Shown piece by piece: positions 10,060 through 18,546 of a stretch of DNA of 64,000 bases. This DNA is from Aurantiacibacter marinus (GTDB lineage Bacteria > Pseudomonadota > Alphaproteobacteria > Sphingomonadales > Sphingomonadaceae). The stretch's first letter is position 1. Each line of letters begins with the position of its first letter. A program made the translations under genes and the position numbers. The notes below the pieces were generated by a model. That model saw only the letters and a program-made list of their open reading frames with translations, did no database searches and had not been told where the DNA came from. The DNA is taken from assembly GCF_001021555.1 (NCBI RefSeq), contig NZ_LDCP01000001.1, positions 1,116,001-1,180,000 on the forward strand, written 5' to 3'.

Positions 10060-10947
10060 ATGTCCAACTGGCATATCGGCGTAATCGGCGGTTCGGGCCT
10101 GTATGATCCCGGCGCGCTGGAAGATGCGCAGGAAATATCCGTAGCAAGCCCATTTGGCGAACCGTCGGGCCCGGTCACCACCGGGCGCATCGGCGGCGTG
10201 CAGTTTACCTTCATTGCGCGCCACGGTGCCGGACATCGCTTCTCTCCGAGCCATGTGAATTACTGCGCAAATGTGGATGTGCTCAAACGGTGCGGGGTAA
10301 CCGATGTGCTGGCGATTTCCGCTATCGGCAGCTTGAAAGAAGAATACGCGCCTGGTGACTTTGTCGCAGTAGAGCAACTGATCGACCGCACGACTGGTCG
10401 CCAACGCAGCTTTTTTGGTGACGGGATCGTCGCCCACGTGCCGCTCGCTGATCCCGTCTGCCCCCGGCTTACGAAGCTGGCGGCGAAGGCGGCCGACCGG
10501 GCGGGGGCCAAGGTTCATGAAGGCGGCACCTATGTCGCCATTGAAGGGCCGCAATTTTCGACCCGCGCAGAAAGCCATATGTTCCGCAGTTGGGGTGCGG
10601 ATGTGATCGGCATGACGGCAATGCCGGAGGCCCGGCTGGTCCGGGAGGCAGAGCTGCCCTACGCACTTGTCGGCATGGTCACGGATTACGATTGCTGGCG
10701 CGACTCCGAAGAGGACGTCGATGTGGCACAGATCATAAAAACGATGACCACAAATGCCGAAAATGCACGCGCCATGTTGGCTGAATTTGCAGCAGGCTTA
10801 CCCAAACAGCGCAAGGCAAGCGCAATCGATACCGTTCTCGATACCGCCATCATCACTCCGCGTGAGCTTTGGGACGTATCTGCGCGGACCAAACTGGATG
10901 CGGTCGCGGGGCGGCTCGTCAATCTGACGCCACCGCGCAAGAAATAG
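10060..10947 (+). CDS. mtnP: S-methyl-5'-thioadenosine phosphorylase
   Basis: Cleaves 5'-methylthioadenosine with phosphate into adenine and methylthioribose-1-phosphate, clearing the by-product of polyamine and autoinducer synthesis. The 295 residues show the MTAP/PNP signature: phosphate-binding GVIGGSGLYDPGAL at the N-terminus, RHGAGHRFSPSHVNY near residue 52, and EGPQFSTRAES near residue 165 with GMTAMPEARLVREAEL just after (base and ribose pocket). Family size is about 290 residues, so it is full length. The preceding SD (GGGGAAATC) supports the start. It lies between an SDR and a MarR regulator on the same strand; no mtnA or mtnB neighbours are present. Confidence 0.95.
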   Translation: MSNWHIGVIGGSGLYDPGALEDAQEISVASPFGEPSGPVTTGRIGGVQFTFIARHGAGHRFSPSHVNYCANVDVLKRCGVTDVLAISAIGSLKEEYAPGDFVAVEQLIDRTTGRQRSFFGDGIVAHVPLADPVCPRLTKLAAKAADRAGAKVHEGGTYVAIEGPQFSTRAESHMFRSWGADVIGMTAMPEARLVREAELPYALVGMVTDYDCWRDSEEDVDVAQIIKTMTTNAENARAMLAEFAAGLPKQRKASAIDTVLDTAIITPRELWDVSARTKLDAVAGRLVNLTPPRKK

Positions 10948-11014
10948 AGTGCGCACCGTTCAATTTCATTCATAAACTTGCAAACTTGCGCAAAATTCAA
11001 CAGGGTGATTCCAT

Positions 11015-11491
11015 ATGCAACCGACCAGCACCCTCTCCCGTTTCCTGCCCTATCAACTTTCACTCGCGTCCAATGCCGTAAGCGGCCGGATCGCGATGGA
11101 GTATCGACAGCGCTGGGGTCTCAGCATTCCCGAATGGCGGGTAATGGCAGTGCTGGGCGATTCCGGTGCGAAAACGCAGCGCGACCTGACCAAGCGGACC
11201 CTGATGGACAAGGTGGCGGTGAACCGCGCTTGCAAGGTTCTTGAAGAACGTAACTTGGCGCAGCGCACACCCAATGCGCAGGACGGACGATCGCACCTGC
11301 TCGAATTAACTGAGCCGGGACACGCCATGCATTCGGAGATCATGCCTTTGGCTTTGGAAATGGAACGGCAATTGTTTGCCGGATTCTCCGCCGAGGATCT
11401 GAACTTGTTCCGCAATTTGTTGGAACGCGCCCGTGTGCAGGCAGAAGGGCTTGCCGAAGATGATCTCGCAGGAGGTTACGGCATCCGTTAG
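11015..11491 (+). CDS. MarR family transcriptional regulator
   Basis: Dimeric winged-helix regulator of 158 residues. The central HTH reads WGLSIPEWRVMAVLGD then TQRDLTKRTLMDKVAVNRACKVLEE, followed by the wing (RTPNAQDGRSHLLELTEPG), with N- and C-terminal helices for dimerisation. Length matches the family (140-160). An AACAGGGTGAT ribosome binding site precedes the ATG at 11015. It follows mtnP by 67 bases on the same strand and is closed by a bidirectional terminator. The ligand and targets are unknown; the neighbouring mtnP and SDR are possible targets by proximity only. Confidence 0.92.
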   Translation: MQPTSTLSRFLPYQLSLASNAVSGRIAMEYRQRWGLSIPEWRVMAVLGDSGAKTQRDLTKRTLMDKVAVNRACKVLEERNLAQRTPNAQDGRSHLLELTEPGHAMHSEIMPLALEMERQLFAGFSAEDLNLFRNLLERARVQAEGLAEDDLAGGYGIR

Positions 11492-11533
11492 GCGCCAGGC
11501 TGGCTCCGGCTAGACTTGGCATCTGGCCAAGGT

Positions 11534-11576
11534 AAGAAAAACCCCGCGCGGCGCTTCGCCTCGCGGGGTTTTTCTT
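11534..11576. terminator. Bidirectional terminator between marR-type gene and tadC
   Basis: A perfect 15-bp stem, AAGAAAAACCCCGCG at 11534-11548 with its complement at 11562-11576, encloses a 13-base loop that can itself pair (GGC/GCC). A-runs on one side and T-runs on the other let it act on both strands, fitting the convergent neighbours. Confidence 0.93.
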
Positions 11577-11605
11577 CGTTTGGGTGTGTCAGGAGACTGG
11601 CGGTA

Positions 11606-12634
11606 TCAGCCGCCTGTGGTTCCCGGACCGTCGCCAGAGAAGGCGTCGGCGATAGAACATGCTGCCGGACCAAGGATCACGATGAACAGCACTGGCAGGA
11701 TGAACATGATCAGCGGAACTGTCATGATGGCTGGCAGACGTGCGGCCTTTTCTTCGGCGCGCATCATGCGTTCGTTGCGGAATTCGGCCGACAAGACGCG
11801 CAGGGCGCTGGCCAGCGGCGTACCGTAACGCTCGGTCTGGATCATGGTGGTAACCACGCCCCGGACAGCATCCAGATCAACGCGGTAGGCGAGGTTTTCG
11901 AAAGCCTGTCGGCGTTCAGTCAGGAAGGCGAGTTCGATTGCGGTCAGCGCGAACTCCTCGCCAAGCTCCGGATAGGCGCGCCCCAATTCGCGGGCCACGC
12001 GGTTGAAAGCGGCATCAACGGTCAGGCCTGCCTCGGCGCAGATAACCAGCAGGTCAAGCGCATCCGGCAGACCCTTCTGGATCAGCTTGGTGCGTTTGTT
12101 CGAGGCATTCTTGAGATAGACTTCAGGCCCTTTGTAGCCTGCGATCACCAGTGCGGCGAAGGCCATGAAACGCTTCATGCTGCCCCACTCGGGGAAGGTT
12201 TCGGTCCAGTACAGCACAACAACGCCCAGCAAGCCGAGAACGATCGGCAAGACCATGCGAGCGAAAATGATGACGACGGCCATTTCCTTGTTGCGGAAAC
12301 CTGCCTGCGCCAGTTTTTGCTGTACGTCTTTGACCTGGCTTTCCTGCAGGACTTTCATGCCCTGCAGCGTGTCTTTTACCTTCTCGGTGGTTTCGGTCTT
12401 GCGAACCAGGCTCTGCCGCTTTTTGGCAGTCTGGGTAAGCATGCCCGTTTTGAGTTCGGTCCGGCGATCGTTGAGCGCTTTGACCCGCTTGGCCATCGGA
12501 TCCCGCACGGTGACGGCGGCATAGATAGCCATCAGCACGGCAGCGGCAGCCATTCCGGCCAGGATAGACCCGACAAGGATCACATCCACGCCAAGAAGCG
12601 TAGGGCTGGTGGATTGAGCGATTAAATATGTCAT
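11606..12634 (-). CDS. tadC: Tad pilus inner membrane platform protein TadC
   Basis: Type II secretion F-family protein of the tight-adherence (Flp pilus) machine, forming the inner membrane assembly platform with TadB. The 342 residues have an N-terminal membrane segment (about 17-40), a long basic cytoplasmic stretch, TM helices around 120-145, the T2SSF domain with KGLPDALDLLVICAEAGLTVDAAF near residue 190, and C-terminal hydrophobic segments (LPAIMTVPLIMFILPVLFIVI). The start has a GGGGAAAATAG ribosome binding site. It is the last gene of the minus-strand cluster, 13 bases after tadB, and is followed by the bidirectional terminator. The usual downstream tadD is absent. Confidence 0.93.
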   Translation of the reverse strand: MTYLIAQSTSPTLLGVDVILVGSILAGMAAAAVLMAIYAAVTVRDPMAKRVKALNDRRTELKTGMLTQTAKKRQSLVRKTETTEKVKDTLQGMKVLQESQVKDVQQKLAQAGFRNKEMAVVIIFARMVLPIVLGLLGVVVLYWTETFPEWGSMKRFMAFAALVIAGYKGPEVYLKNASNKRTKLIQKGLPDALDLLVICAEAGLTVDAAFNRVARELGRAYPELGEEFALTAIELAFLTERRQAFENLAYRVDLDAVRGVVTTMIQTERYGTPLASALRVLSAEFRNERMMRAEEKAARLPAIMTVPLIMFILPVLFIVILGPAACSIADAFSGDGPGTTGG

Positions 12635-12647
12635 CTATTTTCCCCGC

Positions 12648-13619
12648 TCAGATCTCAAAGCTGACCATTTTGGCCATGATGCCTGCGCCAATGCTCATCC
12701 AAACAAGCCCGCCAAGTCCGGTAACAATCAAGCGGTCATCCTCGAAGAAGCCGCCAATGTAGCCGGGGTTGATCCAGTAGATCATGATGAACACGATGAA
12801 CGGCAGCGCACCAACAATGTAGGCCGAGGCTTTCGATTCAGAGCTCATGGCTTTGATCTTCAGCTTCATTTGCGCGCGTTTGCGTAGCACTTCGGCAAGG
12901 TTGGAGAGTGTTTCGGCCAGGTTACCGCCTGTCTCGCGCTGGATAGCCAGTGTGATGACGAAGAACTGAAATTCTGCCGTGCCGAGTCTGTCTGCCGTTT
13001 CCTGAAGGGCATCCTCCATCGTGCGGCCGATCCTGATCCGTTCGACAACCGAACGGAACTCTACGCCCACCGGACCAGGCACTTCCTGACCTACCACAGA
13101 AAGCGTTTCACCTACTGGCAGGCCGGAACGCAAACCGCGCACCAGCAGTTCGATCGCGTCCGGAAACTTGGCGTTAAACTGGTTCGTGCGGCGTTTGATG
13201 AAATGGCCAATCACCAGGTGTGGAAGGCCGGCACCGATCAGGACACCCACGCCCAGCGACAACATCGCGCCGCCAGTTTGAATGTAAAGCAAAGCAGTTA
13301 TTGTGAGCATGAGGCCGAGCGAGGCATAAAGGTATTTCGTCACCGACCAGCCCATACCGGTCCGGTTGAGCCGAATTGCAAGGGCTTCCATGCGCGAACC
13401 GGAGCCCGCAACGCGGTGCTTTTTCGGCTTGCGCGCAGCGATCGCCTTCTTCAGCTGGCTTTCGACCTTGTCGGTCGTGCTTTCGGAATGCCGGTATCGA
13501 ACCGCTTCCAGGCGGCGCTGGCCTTCCTTGGCCGGCGATTTGCCGTTCATAAGGACGTAGCCCAGGATCATCAATCCCATCAGGCCGCCGGCCACTAGCA
13601 CGAGCTGAATGATGTTCAT
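12648..13619 (-). CDS. tadB: Tad pilus inner membrane platform protein TadB
   Basis: Partner of TadC in the Flp pilus platform, 323 residues. It has an N-terminal TM (IIQLVLVAGGLMGLMILGYVLM), two TMs around residues 95-135, the T2SSF domain (FPDAIELLVRGLRSGLPVGETLS near residue 165, then QRETGGNLAETLSNLAEVLR) and two C-terminal TMs. It starts 83 bases after cpaE ends, exactly where cpaF, the pilus ATPase gene, is found in most cpa/tad operons; no such gene is present here. The intervening 83 bases contain an imperfect GC-rich hairpin (13672-13693) but no coding remnant that I can recognise. Confidence 0.93.
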   Translation of the reverse strand: MNIIQLVLVAGGLMGLMILGYVLMNGKSPAKEGQRRLEAVRYRHSESTTDKVESQLKKAIAARKPKKHRVAGSGSRMEALAIRLNRTGMGWSVTKYLYASLGLMLTITALLYIQTGGAMLSLGVGVLIGAGLPHLVIGHFIKRRTNQFNAKFPDAIELLVRGLRSGLPVGETLSVVGQEVPGPVGVEFRSVVERIRIGRTMEDALQETADRLGTAEFQFFVITLAIQRETGGNLAETLSNLAEVLRKRAQMKLKIKAMSSESKASAYIVGALPFIVFIMIYWINPGYIGGFFEDDRLIVTGLGGLVWMSIGAGIMAKMVSFEI

Positions 13620-13702
13620 GATCCGCCTTCTCTATTCTTGTGTATCAATGGGCATTTGACTGATTGGGGTTGGGGACAGGTCAGGCCTGCCCCCGGCCCC
13701 GT

Positions 13703-15010
13703 TCATTCGGCAGGCTGCGGCGCAGCTTCGCTCTTCTTGCTCTTCTTGGAAGAGCCGCTGAGCAGCGATTTCAGATCGAACTTGCCGAGCATGGACGATG
13801 ACTTGCCACCTTCAGAAAGGCTGGCGCCATCATCTTCGGCAACGCCCACGATCGTCTTTGCGATCTCACGCATAGGAGCGACAGTTCGCGAGCCCTTGTT
13901 GGCCTCGATAAAGGTCTGGCCCAGCTTTGCAGCATTGGCTGCGGCTTTCTGGTCGAGACTGATCTGGAAATTGATCTTGCGTTCAATAGAGGCTTCGAAA
14001 TCGGCTTTGCTGATTTCCGCCGTGCCAGACTGCATCTTGTTGCAGACGATCATCGGATGTGCACCAGGCGCATTCTGCTTCAGCCATGACAGGATACGGA
14101 TCGTATCGCGTGCCGATGCCAGGGTCAGCTCCGTCACCAGCGTCACCACGTTCACTTCGGTGAGCAAGTGCGGGAAGTTGATCAGCATGTTGCGCGGTAG
14201 ATCGATCACGGTCATGTCGAATGCCTGACGGAACTCTTCTTCCAGCTGCACGAAGGCAGTGCCGTCGGTCATCAGCGGAGAATTGATCGGCGCTTCAGCA
14301 GACATGATCGCAAGATTATCGTTCGCACGGATCATGGCACGTTCAATGAACAGGCCATCGATACGGCTGGGATTCTCGATCGCGTCGGTCAGGCCGCGGC
14401 CCGGTTCCAGATCAAGCGACAGCGCGCCTGTCCCGAAGTGTACGTCAAGATCAAGCAATGCGGTCGAGCGCTGGTGTTCGATCGAAAACAGCCATGCAAG
14501 CGAGGTGGCGAGGGTGGATGCACCAACGCCTCCGCGGGTACCAACAACTGCGGTGGCGACGTGTTCGTGCTCGCCATCATTTTCCGCGCCAGCGCGGGGG
14601 GAGGAGAACACGGCCTGTGCTGCCGTCAATGAATCCCGCAGCTGGCTCGCGGAAAGCGGCTTCAGCAGGTAATCATGAATGCCGCTTGCCAGCAGGTCGC
14701 GGTACAGGCGAACATCGTTCACCTGACCAACTGCAATCACTACGGTACCGGGTTCGCAAACCTCGGCCAGCGCATTGATGTCGTTCAGCGGATCACCGCT
14801 TTCGGACAGGTCGACCATAAGGATGGCGGGACTGGCTGAGATCGACAAGGATTGGACTGCATTGCGCAGGCCGCCCTTGTTGCACTTCTCTGGCTGCCAG
14901 CCCATTTCGATGATGACAGGACGCAGCGCATCAAGCGCGCCTTCGTCGCAAATATAGGCGGAGAACGGCTCGCGATTGCCGAGCGGCCCTGGTTTCCACT
15001 GTGCACTCAT
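13703..15010 (-). CDS. cpaE: Pilus assembly protein CpaE/TadZ (receiver-like plus P-loop ATPase)
   Basis: Localisation ATPase that places the Tad pilus machine at the cell pole. With the ATG at 15010, 4 bases after the cpaD stop and preceded by GGAAGGGAA, the protein is 435 residues; the longer frame to 15097 runs into cpaD and is less likely. Residues about 15-135 look like an atypical receiver domain (ILMVDLSESGDP, then IAVGQVNDVRLYRDLLASGIHDYLLKP). A MinD/ParA-like domain follows with a deviant Walker A, GTRGGVGAST near residue 158, lacking the usual signature lysine as in other CpaE proteins. The C-terminus is Ser/Lys-rich (SGSSKKSKKSE). Confidence 0.92.
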   Translation of the reverse strand: MSAQWKPGPLGNREPFSAYICDEGALDALRPVIIEMGWQPEKCNKGGLRNAVQSLSISASPAILMVDLSESGDPLNDINALAEVCEPGTVVIAVGQVNDVRLYRDLLASGIHDYLLKPLSASQLRDSLTAAQAVFSSPRAGAENDGEHEHVATAVVGTRGGVGASTLATSLAWLFSIEHQRSTALLDLDVHFGTGALSLDLEPGRGLTDAIENPSRIDGLFIERAMIRANDNLAIMSAEAPINSPLMTDGTAFVQLEEEFRQAFDMTVIDLPRNMLINFPHLLTEVNVVTLVTELTLASARDTIRILSWLKQNAPGAHPMIVCNKMQSGTAEISKADFEASIERKINFQISLDQKAAANAAKLGQTFIEANKGSRTVAPMREIAKTIVGVAEDDGASLSEGGKSSSMLGKFDLKSLLSGSSKKSKKSEAAPQPAE

Positions 15011-15014
15011 TGGA

Positions 15015-15674
15015 TCAGTTCCCTTCCGTTGCGACTGCGCCAGCCGTGGTTCCACCACCACCGGTTGGCACTGCATCGCGATAAGAATTGATCGCACGGT
15101 TCGATGTCATCACGGTGGTGACACCTGTGCCGCTGGCTCCGTTAAGGAGGTGTTCCGGATCGGCAACCATCGCAGCGATATTGCTGTTCACCGCGCAACC
15201 GAAGCCGGGCGAAGTCTGGTTGCCCTGTTCGATGCCATACTTGTTTTCCCAGTTCGGGCAGCCGGGGACATAAGCCATCGAGCGAGTAACGACGACGCGG
15301 ACATTGCCCGGATTGACGTAACCTTCGGTGACAGGTGCACCTTCGCTGACCAGAATGCCGAAGCGGCTGGCGACTGCGGCAACATCCTGACGGACGGCAG
15401 GGCTCATGGCCGGGTCGTCCACAGCAACACGGTCACCATAGCCAAGGTCCAGCGTTTCGAACCAGTCGGCCAGGCGTGCCTGTTCCGGCACGGTCAGGCC
15501 GCTGCCACCGCTGACAAGATCGAGCGCGTAGTTGTTGCGCTCCACAACCGGTTGGTTGACGGAGTTGAGCGACATGTTCTGCGGTCCATCGTTTAAAGTT
15601 CCACAGGCGGACAAGCCGAAGCCGAGCGAGAGCGCCAGGGCCGTTCCGGCAATGCGTTTGGTACGGTTGGTCAT
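15015..15674 (-). CDS. cpaD: Pilus biogenesis lipoprotein CpaD
   Basis: Small outer membrane lipoprotein that accompanies the CpaC secretin. The ATG at 15674, 8 bases after a GGAGAG site and 5 bases after the cpaC stop, gives 219 residues starting MTNRTKRIAGTALALSLGF with lipobox LSAC; the upstream GTG at 15683 would overlap the cpaC stop. The mature protein contains the CpaD-typical region VRVVVTRSMAYVPGCPNWE and a second Cys in GFGCAVNSNIAAMVADP, consistent with the conserved cysteine pair of the family. It sits in the usual slot between cpaC and cpaE. Confidence 0.88.
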   Translation of the reverse strand: MTNRTKRIAGTALALSLGFGLSACGTLNDGPQNMSLNSVNQPVVERNNYALDLVSGGSGLTVPEQARLADWFETLDLGYGDRVAVDDPAMSPAVRQDVAAVASRFGILVSEGAPVTEGYVNPGNVRVVVTRSMAYVPGCPNWENKYGIEQGNQTSPGFGCAVNSNIAAMVADPEHLLNGASGTGVTTVMTSNRAINSYRDAVPTGGGGTTAGAVATEGN

Positions 15675-15679
15675 GGCGA

Positions 15680-17293
15680 TCACTCTCCGGTGTTGAAGCT
15701 GAAGCCGGGCAGGGGAGCTGCGGCGGCGGATTGCGGGGCGGCACCGTTGGGGGCTTGGCCACCCGCAAGTGCAGTACCGTTCTGGTCGGTAAGGCTGAGA
15801 TCCGGGCCGGTCGGGCTCGGATTGGCTGGCCGCGGCATCGGGCGCGATCCGCCGGTGACGCCATCTGTTTCCTGGCCCATCATGAACTGCGCAGCGGCAT
15901 CGGGAACATTGAAGCCATCGGTAGGCAGACGAATGTCACGATCGTTCACAGGCTCCACCAGATAAGGCGTAACCACGATCACAAGTTCGGTTTCGCCGCG
16001 TGCGAATTCTGTAGAGCGGAACAGATTACCAAGGATTGGCAGATCACCCACGCCAGGCAACTGATCGATGGTTTGCTGCGCATTGTTCTGTAGCAGGCCA
16101 GCGATCATAAAGCTCTCGCCCGAACCGAGTTCCACTGTCGTTTCCGCGCGGCGGATCGTCAGTGCCGGGATGTTAAAGCCGTTGAGCGTGACCGCCCCCT
16201 GGCTCGACAGTTCCGACACTTCCGGACGTACGCGCATCGAAATGCGGCCATTGGCCAGCACGATCGGCGTGTACGAAAGGCTGACACCGAAATTCTTGTA
16301 CTGGATGGTTGTCGTGCCCAGACCCTGGCTCAGCGGGATCGGAAACTCGCCACCGGCAAGGAATTCGGCTGTTTCGCCTGAAAGCGCGGTCAGGTTTGGC
16401 TGGGCCAGCGTTGTCACCAGACCGCGGCGTTCGCCAAGGTCAAGCGCAGCGCCGATATCGAGACCGAGGAACTGGCCGAGCGCGCCGAGCGTCGTTCCTG
16501 GCGAGATGCCCGAAATCGAAGAACCTGGTGCATCGATAAGGCGCGGGTTGGTCACGCTAGCCGGCAGAGTCGGATTGAAATCCGGGTTTGCGATCTGCCC
16601 GATGATATCACTCGGACCTACGCCCAGTGAAGGCGCGCGTCCGAAAGTGGGTGTGCGGCCCTGTGCCACACCGAACTGGAAACCGCTGGAACTGTCGATC
16701 GTCGCGACGTTCGCGCCGATGCTGCGCACCAGCGACCGGCTGACTTCGGCAAAGCGGACCCGCAGATTGACCTGTAGCGGCGTGGCCATACGAAGGCGGG
16801 AGATCACATTGGTGTCTGCTCCAACGAAAGCCTGGACCAGGCGCTCGGCCTCCGAGGCATCCTCCGGCGCGGCAACCGTACCGGTCAGCAAAACAGTGTT
16901 GCTACCCATCGTGGCAACATTGATGCGCGCTTCCGGCATGGCCAGGCCCAACATTTGATCTACGCTGTCGAGGTTGGAGCCGACACGGACATTGGCTGAC
17001 CAGATGATATCGCCGGCAGCGTTGCTGGCGTAGATCGTGGTTTCACCGCCTGCCAGGCCGAAGATATACAACTGGCGCTGCGACTTCACCTGTACATCGG
17101 CAACCGATTCATTGGAGATGAAGATGTCGGCCATGTTGCCGGGTACCGTCACCAGTTCACCGCGGCCGATAGACAGGACCATGTCCTGAGCCGGGCGAAC
17201 GGACTGTGCCTGGGCGGAGGTCGCAGGCAGCATTGCCAGCGGCGCGAGCGCGCAGGCGGCACTCAATACGGTCTTGATGAGACGGCTCGTCAT
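15680..17293 (-). CDS. cpaC: Type II/IV-like secretin CpaC (RcpA)
   Basis: Outer membrane secretin through which the Flp pilus passes. I chose the ATG at 17293, preceded by AAAGGCAAGACT, giving 537 residues with a signal peptide MTSRLIKTVLSAACALAPLA cleaved after SAQAQ. An alternative ATG at 17356, just after the cpaB stop, would add a 21-residue hydrophilic extension. The pilus-specific N-terminal domain (MVLSIGRGELVTVPG near residue 40) precedes a BON-like region and the secretin domain, with FLAGGEFPIPLSQ and VTLNGFNIPALTIRRAETTVELGSGESFMIAGL in the C-terminal third. The tail is Pro/Gly/Ala-rich. It lies between cpaB and cpaD. Confidence 0.93.
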   Translation of the reverse strand: MTSRLIKTVLSAACALAPLAMLPATSAQAQSVRPAQDMVLSIGRGELVTVPGNMADIFISNESVADVQVKSQRQLYIFGLAGGETTIYASNAAGDIIWSANVRVGSNLDSVDQMLGLAMPEARINVATMGSNTVLLTGTVAAPEDASEAERLVQAFVGADTNVISRLRMATPLQVNLRVRFAEVSRSLVRSIGANVATIDSSSGFQFGVAQGRTPTFGRAPSLGVGPSDIIGQIANPDFNPTLPASVTNPRLIDAPGSSISGISPGTTLGALGQFLGLDIGAALDLGERRGLVTTLAQPNLTALSGETAEFLAGGEFPIPLSQGLGTTTIQYKNFGVSLSYTPIVLANGRISMRVRPEVSELSSQGAVTLNGFNIPALTIRRAETTVELGSGESFMIAGLLQNNAQQTIDQLPGVGDLPILGNLFRSTEFARGETELVIVVTPYLVEPVNDRDIRLPTDGFNVPDAAAQFMMGQETDGVTGGSRPMPRPANPSPTGPDLSLTDQNGTALAGGQAPNGAAPQSAAAAPLPGFSFNTGE

Positions 17294-17361
17294 AGTCTTG
17301 CCTTTCGGAACGATTCCGGTGGAAGTCTGGTGTTCGTGTGTGTTGTTCATGGTCATGGCGA

Positions 17362-18471
17362 TCACCGCAGGGTCGAAGTGCTGATCGGAGCAACCCGGCC
17401 AGCCTGACCCATGGAGCCGGCCTGACGGTCAAGCAGGGCACCGGCACCGCGGTCCACAGCTTCCACGCTGGTACTCTGGCCGCGGGTCACACGGACCGTC
17501 GGGCCGGTAGGCACAGCAGGAGCAGCGGCGAAGCCGGGATTGCCCTGAGGTGCAGCGCCCTGGGGTGCGGCGCTCGGGACCGGACTACGCGATGGGATGG
17601 AGCTGCGCTGGAAGCGCGACACATCGCCGCCGGTTACGAATGTGGTTCCACCTTCAGACGGGCGGGAGACGGCACGGCGCAGCAATGCTTCTTCTTCTTC
17701 CGCAGTGGCATTTTCCGGCAATTGGATATCACCCGAGGCAAGTGCCCGTTCGAGTTCGGTCTGGTTATCGGCAATGGACCGCAGCGCGAGGCTGATTGTG
17801 CCGATGGTCTGCGCGACAGAGATCTTCTCTGCGATCCGCGGTGTCACTTCCAGTGTCACTGTACGGAAGGCGCGAACAACGGTGCGGCCATCTTCGCCGG
17901 TAGTTGTCTCGGTAGACTGATCGGTGGCAAGCACGCGAAGGTTGGTCAGGATCGTTTCAGCTGTCTGAAGCGCCTGTGCGCCGCCGCCTTCACCCTGAAC
18001 CGACTGAACTAGCATCATGTCCACCCGGTCACCCGGGAAAACGAAGCCGCCGACGCCGGTACGGGCTGATACGGGTACTGTAATTGCGCGCATGCCAGGG
18101 CCAAGCGCCGCTGCAAGGAAGCCGCGATCACCAGGAGCCACAAGCGAGCCCTGCGTCACTGGTTCACCAGCAGTCATGGGGTTGCGAACCACGGTGCCGA
18201 GCAGCTGTTCCATGTCGGCTTCGCCGTCGATGAAATAGGCGTCCTGCACCAATTCCTGTGGCCAGAGCTGGTATGCGACCGCATCAGCTGTCACGATAGT
18301 GCCGACTGGCAGGCTGCGCTTGGCAACCAGTACTTTGGGGCCTTCCGGCTCCGGTGCGGCTGCTTCGACTTGGGGAGCCGCAGCGCCTGCGAACATGCTC
18401 CGGGCAGCAAGAGCGGTCCCGATCGCTACGATCAGTGCCCCTACCAGCAGGATGAGCTTCTTCTTGTCCAT
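17362..18471 (-). CDS. cpaB: Flp pilus assembly protein CpaB (RcpC)
   Basis: Periplasmic, membrane-anchored SAF-domain protein of the Tad system, thought to contact peptidoglycan and secretin. The 369 residues have a TM/signal anchor (KKLILLVGALIVAIGTALAA), a SAF domain (VLVAKRSLPVGTIVTADAV near residue 48 and a conserved MRAITVPVSARTGVGGFVFPGDRVDMM near residue 128), and a disordered Pro/Ala/Gly C-terminus. It begins the cpaB-tadC run; the cpaA prepilin peptidase ends 75 bases upstream. The stop is separated from the next ATG by 5 bases within the string GTGATCGCCATGACCA, which recurs at the cpaC/cpaD junction. Confidence 0.93.
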   Translation of the reverse strand: MDKKKLILLVGALIVAIGTALAARSMFAGAAAPQVEAAAPEPEGPKVLVAKRSLPVGTIVTADAVAYQLWPQELVQDAYFIDGEADMEQLLGTVVRNPMTAGEPVTQGSLVAPGDRGFLAAALGPGMRAITVPVSARTGVGGFVFPGDRVDMMLVQSVQGEGGGAQALQTAETILTNLRVLATDQSTETTTGEDGRTVVRAFRTVTLEVTPRIAEKISVAQTIGTISLALRSIADNQTELERALASGDIQLPENATAEEEEALLRRAVSRPSEGGTTFVTGGDVSRFQRSSIPSRSPVPSAAPQGAAPQGNPGFAAAPAVPTGPTVRVTRGQSTSVEAVDRGAGALLDRQAGSMGQAGRVAPISTSTLR

Positions 18472-18546
18472 GGTGCTTCAAGCCCCCTCAGTTGGATCTT
18501 GGATTAACGTTGACGCTGGTTAGTCCAGCAATGGTTAAAATCAGGT

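Noticed and set aside
11516-12625. 369-codon plus-strand open frame opposite tadC
   Set aside because: It begins inside the bidirectional terminator and mirrors tadC; the tadC reading has motifs and correct gene order.
13620-13702. Degenerate cpaF remnant between cpaE and tadB
   Set aside because: 83 bases in six frames show no Walker or other ATPase motif; the hairpin there explains the composition.
18472-18546. Flp pilin gene between cpaA and cpaB
   Set aside because: The gap is only 75 bases and cannot hold a pilin of 50-70 residues.
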